NCBI GenBank assembly: GCA_937928015.1
Contig: CALFXA010000089.1
Location: 1-25,075 of the forward strand
DNA length: 25,075 nucleotides
Source of the DNA: an uncultured Anaerolineales bacterium
GTDB lineage: Bacteria; Chloroflexota; Anaerolineae; Anaerolineales; Villigracilaceae
Reading direction: 5' to 3'
Part shown: piece by piece, positions 22,289-25,075 of the stretch
Layout: each line of letters opens with the position of its first letter
How positions within the stretch are numbered: position 1 is the stretch's first letter
Translations under genes and position numbers: made by a program
Notes under the pieces: model-generated
The model's input: only the letters and a program-made list of their open reading frames with translations
Told to the model about the DNA's origin: nothing
Databases searched by the model: none

Positions 22289-23299
22289 CTATGCGATATG
22301 AAGAATGGACTTCTCCACCTTATTGCCCACCTTTTGCAGGCGGCGCCAGGAGGAGTTATCGTTGAGCGTGATCCAGCGGCGCTCCTCGGTACGGTAGAAC
22401 CAGTCCTTGTCCTGCTGGTAGAAGACCTGCACGTCGGTCGACTCCCAGATGTTGAGAATCTCGTTGCCGTGGGCATGGGTATCGTCGAAATCGGTGGTGG
22501 CGCGCTGGCCCATTTCACTATACAACTCGTTCAGCTCCAACAGCAGCGAATTGACTTGAGGGTCGAGCCGCTTGACGTGCAGTCCGATGCGTTGGGCCTC
22601 ATTGTACAAAATCGGGTAGCTGTGGGACGGATACTTCGAGTTGAGCGTGGACGCAATCTCGTCGGCGGTCTTCTCGTCCTTGATGTGGTGCGAGAGGATT
22701 TCCTTGCAGAGCATGATCGAGAGCGACTCGGCGCGATCCACCGCCCCAATTACCAGCGGATGCACGTACTGGAAAAGCTCCTGGTACGGGTTTCCCTTGG
22801 AGTCCGCATTCTGATCCTGCCACAGGCGCACGACACGGGTCAATTCATCCAGGCTGACGCTGACGCGGTCATTGTCGCGGTCGATGGGAGACAGCGAGTG
22901 GGTCAGGGATGTATCCACGGCGGTCAGATAAGCCATCGGTCCCATCTGGATCTCGTTCGCGCCGAGGGCGATCATCGTGGCGGCTGAAGCACATTCCAAC
23001 GGGACGACGGCAATCATCTGGTCGCAGTATTGGCGCAGCAGGTTGACCAATAGCAGGGACGACTGTCCGCTCCCGCCGCTGGATTTGATGAACAAATAAA
23101 TCTTTTCCTGTCTGCCAAGATTTTCGAGCAGTTCATACAGCGCCACCACATCGTCCTGGCAGACACTTCCGCGCGGATTGTTCCAATAGGTGATGAGCGT
23201 GCCGCCCAATATCTGGTTCAGGCGCGTAATCAGGGCCTGGGTCTTGTCGAACAAGACAGGCGGTTGCTTCACTTTGTTGTTGGTGGTAGTCGTGGTCAT
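22289..23299 (-). CDS. ClpP-fold serine protease, SDH/SppA-like
   Basis: A 336-residue cytoplasmic protein; CAGGAGAG lies just before its ATG, which overlaps the ttuA stop (23296-23299). The crotonase/ClpP core is visible: 'KIYLFIKSSGGSGQSSLLLVNLL' is the oxyanion-hole strand and helix, and 'VVPLECASAATMIALGANEIQMGPMAYLTAVDTSL' contains the candidate nucleophile S105 in the position of the catalytic Ser of serine dehydrogenase proteinases (PF01972 type), followed by the family's 'AxEIxMG' and 'DxS' patterns. The usual 'SAG' around the Ser is 'SAA' here. A helical C-terminal half of about 150 residues holds 'SHHIKDEKTADEIASTLNSKYPSHSYPI', also family-like. Close coupling to ttuBA is notable; the target is unknown. 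Confidence 0.8.
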   Translation of the reverse strand: MTTTTTNNKVKQPPVLFDKTQALITRLNQILGGTLITYWNNPRGSVCQDDVVALYELLENLGRQEKIYLFIKSSGGSGQSSLLLVNLLRQYCDQMIAVVPLECASAATMIALGANEIQMGPMAYLTAVDTSLTHSLSPIDRDNDRVSVSLDELTRVVRLWQDQNADSKGNPYQELFQYVHPLVIGAVDRAESLSIMLCKEILSHHIKDEKTADEIASTLNSKYPSHSYPILYNEAQRIGLHVKRLDPQVNSLLLELNELYSEMGQRATTDFDDTHAHGNEILNIWESTDVQVFYQQDKDWFYRTEERRWITLNDNSSWRRLQKVGNKVEKSILHIA

Positions 23300-24240
23300 T
23301 GACTCTCCTGGGCGTCGGTTTGATTAACCTTTTCGATCATGCGGCAGAACGAACACAGGTCAGGCGCAGTAGTGGGTTGTCCGCATTTGGTGCAGGGATG
23401 TAGATTCTGCACCACTTCGTCCTGTTCGCGGAATAGCCCATTGGTGCGGGCGTCGAGGAAGCGCAGATAGAAGGTCAGCTTTGCGCCTGGGCGGGTGGTT
23501 TCCAATTGATTGAGGAGTTCCTTGTAATAGATCGACGTGGACCCTTCCGCGAAAGGACACTCCTCGTAAATATATTCGATACCCGAGAGCAGCGCGTAGG
23601 CGGTCATCTCGCGCTCGTAGAAGCGGCACAACGGCTTGACCTTGCGCGCCAGCCCGTCGGCTTCAGGCAGGACGGGACCTTGTCGCAATAGGAACATGCT
23701 CTCCCAAGCCAGGGTGTTGCCAAAGAGCACGGCCGCCTCATCATCGAGGTTGTGACCCGTCGCGAGGACGTTATATCCCAAATCGCGCGCGATGCGGTTC
23801 ATCTCGTGACGCTTGACCAGTCCGCACACCGAGCATGGCTTGCCATATCCGCGATGGGTCTTCTCGGCCAGCATGGGAATCGACTGGCCGTACTCACGCT
23901 CCACATCCACGACATGCAGTTTCAAGCCGCGTGCATCGGCGAATTCCTGCGTCAACCGATGCGACTCGGACGAGTAGTCGATCCCGCCGTCGATGCCGAG
24001 GCCGATGTACATCCCATCGGCCTGGTAGCCAAGTTTGACCAGGATGTCCCACAGCGAGAGTGAATCCTTACCGCCCGAGACCGCCACCAGGATTTTGTCC
24101 TGATGGGTGAACATCTCATATTTCTTGATGAAGCGCTCGGTCTGTTCGGGGATCCATTCCAGATAATGCGTTTTGCATAACGCCATGCGATGCTGGCGCA
24201 TGTTGACCGAGGCTTTTTCTCCACACTTTTTACATTTCAT
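23296..24240 (-). CDS. ttuA: tRNA 2-thiolation enzyme TtuA (PP-loop, Fe-S)
   Basis: A 314-residue cytoplasmic enzyme. In Thermus, TtuA replaces O2 of 5-methyluridine-54 with sulfur in tRNA, using sulfur carried by TtuB, which stabilises tRNA at high temperature. Visible features: N-terminal zinc finger (C3, C6, C22, H25), PP-loop S-G-G-K-D-S (residues 55-60) that adenylates the tRNA, C136-S-V-C139 and C228 as the three ligands of the catalytic [4Fe-4S] cluster, and a C-terminal zinc finger (C283, C286, C296, C299). All known key residues are present, and length is normal. ttuB lies 3 bases upstream, which settles TtuA over the related TtcA and NcsA enzymes. The organism may be thermophilic, but related pairs also occur in moderate-temperature lineages. 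Confidence 0.93.
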   Translation of the reverse strand: MKCKKCGEKASVNMRQHRMALCKTHYLEWIPEQTERFIKKYEMFTHQDKILVAVSGGKDSLSLWDILVKLGYQADGMYIGLGIDGGIDYSSESHRLTQEFADARGLKLHVVDVEREYGQSIPMLAEKTHRGYGKPCSVCGLVKRHEMNRIARDLGYNVLATGHNLDDEAAVLFGNTLAWESMFLLRQGPVLPEADGLARKVKPLCRFYEREMTAYALLSGIEYIYEECPFAEGSTSIYYKELLNQLETTRPGAKLTFYLRFLDARTNGLFREQDEVVQNLHPCTKCGQPTTAPDLCSFCRMIEKVNQTDAQESQ

Positions 24241-24243
24241 CGA

Positions 24244-24438
24244 TCAGCCCCCCGAGATGACGGCCACCAGTTTGATCACATCGTCATTGCGAAGGATCTC
24301 ATCTTCGACGATCATCTCGCCATCGCGCACACCGATGACCGATTCGGGCACGATGTTGCTCTTCTTCAGCGCGTCCAGCAGGGTCATACCTGCACGCACT
24401 TCATATTCTTTACCGCGTAAAATCAATTTCGCTGTCAT
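24244..24438 (-). CDS. ttuB: Ubiquitin-like sulfur carrier TtuB (MoaD/ThiS fold)
   Basis: A 64-residue beta-grasp protein with GAGG before its ATG. It ends in 'VISGG'; the exposed C-terminal Gly-Gly needs no processing and is where an E1-like enzyme (TtuC in Thermus, not in this window) makes the adenylate and then the thiocarboxylate. 'GMTLLDALKKSNIVPESVIGVRDGEMIVEDEIL' is the typical helix and 'vxrdGe-v-ded-l' loop of the MoaD/ThiS group. It delivers sulfur to TtuA, encoded next. In Thermus TtuB is also attached to proteins like ubiquitin, which is relevant here because a protease gene completes the operon. Confidence 0.92.
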   Translation of the reverse strand: MTAKLILRGKEYEVRAGMTLLDALKKSNIVPESVIGVRDGEMIVEDEILRNDDVIKLVAVISGG

Positions 24439-24455
24439 GGTTACCTCGACGAATC

Positions 24456-24464
24456 ATTCTACCA
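24456..24464 (-). promoter_or_regulatory. Extended -10 promoter of the ttuB operon
   Basis: On the - strand TGG is followed directly by TAGAAT (24461-24456), 18 bases before ATG 24438 with GAGG in between. No good -35 hexamer is visible at the usual spacing. Confidence 0.45.
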
Positions 24465-24508
24465 GAAAACAAAAACCGTCCTTGCGGCCAATCCCCCCAA
24501 ATGGGAGC

Positions 24509-24537
24509 TTGACGCGCTTTGACGCATGCCTTAGCAT
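24509..24537 (+). promoter_or_regulatory. Promoter of the glycosyltransferase gene
   Basis: -35 TTGACG (24509-24514), a 17-base spacer and -10 TAGCAT (24532-24537). TTGACGC is repeated at 24519. It is divergent from the ttuB promoter. Confidence 0.55.
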
Positions 24538-24563
24538 TGTCTCTGAAACTCGAAAAGAGGTAT

Positions 24564-25075
24564 TATGCGCATCGGAATGATGGCGGATACGTACAAACCG
24601 CACGTCAGCGGCATCACAAACTACATCGACCTGAACAAACGCTACCTCGAACAGGCAGGCCACGACGTGTACATCTTCACCTTCGGCGACCTGGAATTCG
24701 AGGACAACGATCCGCGCGTCCTGCGCTCGCCTGGGCTGCCGCTGGCCGATACGGGCTATTACCTGTCCCTGCGCTATTCGCGCGCCGTCCGAAAGACTCT
24801 CCAGACCATGGATGTGGCCCACGTACATCACCCCTTCCTGAGTGGACGCCTGGCCCTACATTACTGCCGCCCGCTCCAGATTCCCATCCTGTTCACCAAC
24901 CACACCCGCTATGACCTGTACGCCCAGGCCTACCTGCCCATCATGCCTGAAGAGGTCAGCCAGGGATTGCTGCAAGCCTACATGCCCTCTTTTTGCGACG
25001 CCGTGGACCTAGTCGTCTCGCCCTCGGCGGGCATGGAAAAGGTGCTGCGTCAATTGGGGGTGGAAAGTCCCATCG
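24564..25075 (+). CDS. Glycosyltransferase family 4 protein (N-terminal part)
   Basis: The frame is open from ATG 24564 (GAGG 4 bases upstream) to the right edge, giving 170 residues of a probably 380-400 residue enzyme. The N-terminal GT-B half is clear: 'MRIGMMADTYKPHVSGITNYI' with the Gly loop after the first strand, 'GHDVYIFTFG' as the second strand, 'VAHVHHPFLSGRLAL' and 'IPILFTNHTRYD', with the conserved His-Thr-x-Tyr. This pattern fits GT4 enzymes near the diacylglycerol glucosyltransferase/mannosyltransferase (PimB/MgtA) type that act on membrane lipids. 'VSPSAGMEKVLRQLGV' starts the region before the interdomain linker. The nucleotide-sugar-binding C-terminal half is outside the window, so the donor cannot be judged. 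Confidence 0.9.

Overview
This GC-rich, gene-dense window looks like a chromosomal fragment from a Chloroflexota bacterium, probably class Anaerolineae. That is an inference from style, not from a marker gene: lipoproteins with Thr/Pro-rich linkers after the lipobox, a TtuA/TtuB tRNA-thiolation pair, mixed Shine-Dalgarno and apparently leaderless starts, and extended -10 promoters. No rRNA, tRNA, CRISPR array, insertion sequence or phage gene was seen. Both edges cut genes. No stretch over 300 bases lacks a gene; the longest gap (19412-19628) holds a promoter with twin operators, a terminator and a repeat.

Left part (3-11967, all + strand). After the tail of a DUF4367-like protein and a perfect terminator comes a long co-directional cluster: a small membrane zinc-ribbon protein, a DUF2207-like membrane protein ending in a run of seven Cys alternating with Ala, a radical SAM/SPASM enzyme with an N-terminal PqqD-like (RRE) domain, a single-domain PAS protein, a tail-anchored protein, and a second radical SAM homologue that has lost every cluster-binding Cys but kept the PqqD-like domain. 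Three paralogous membrane-anchored HExxH metalloprotease-like proteins follow, then a tyrosine/dual-specificity phosphatase, a lipoprotein and a methyltransferase. The first six genes look like a peptide- or protein-modification system: a Cys-rich tail as candidate substrate, an active maturase, a pseudoenzyme partner and a PAS sensor. This is the most interesting part of the window.

Middle (12024-16654, + strand). Signal peptidase I, a YgiT-type zinc-finger protein, an unknown 184-residue protein and a terminator; then an AraC-type/O6-alkylguanine-DNA alkyltransferase fusion, an EamA transporter, and two lipoproteins that look like a DsbD-alpha-like/thioredoxin-like redox pair. A bidirectional terminator closes this section.

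Right part (16656-24438, - strand). Three operons: (i) membrane protein, winged-helix regulator, ABC-2 ATPase and permease, driven by a promoter with two near-identical palindromic operators; (ii) redoxin, FtsX/MacB-type permease, LolD-type ATPase; (iii) ttuB-ttuA plus a ClpP-fold SDH-type protease. A divergent promoter region then leads to a GT4 glycosyltransferase that runs off the right edge.
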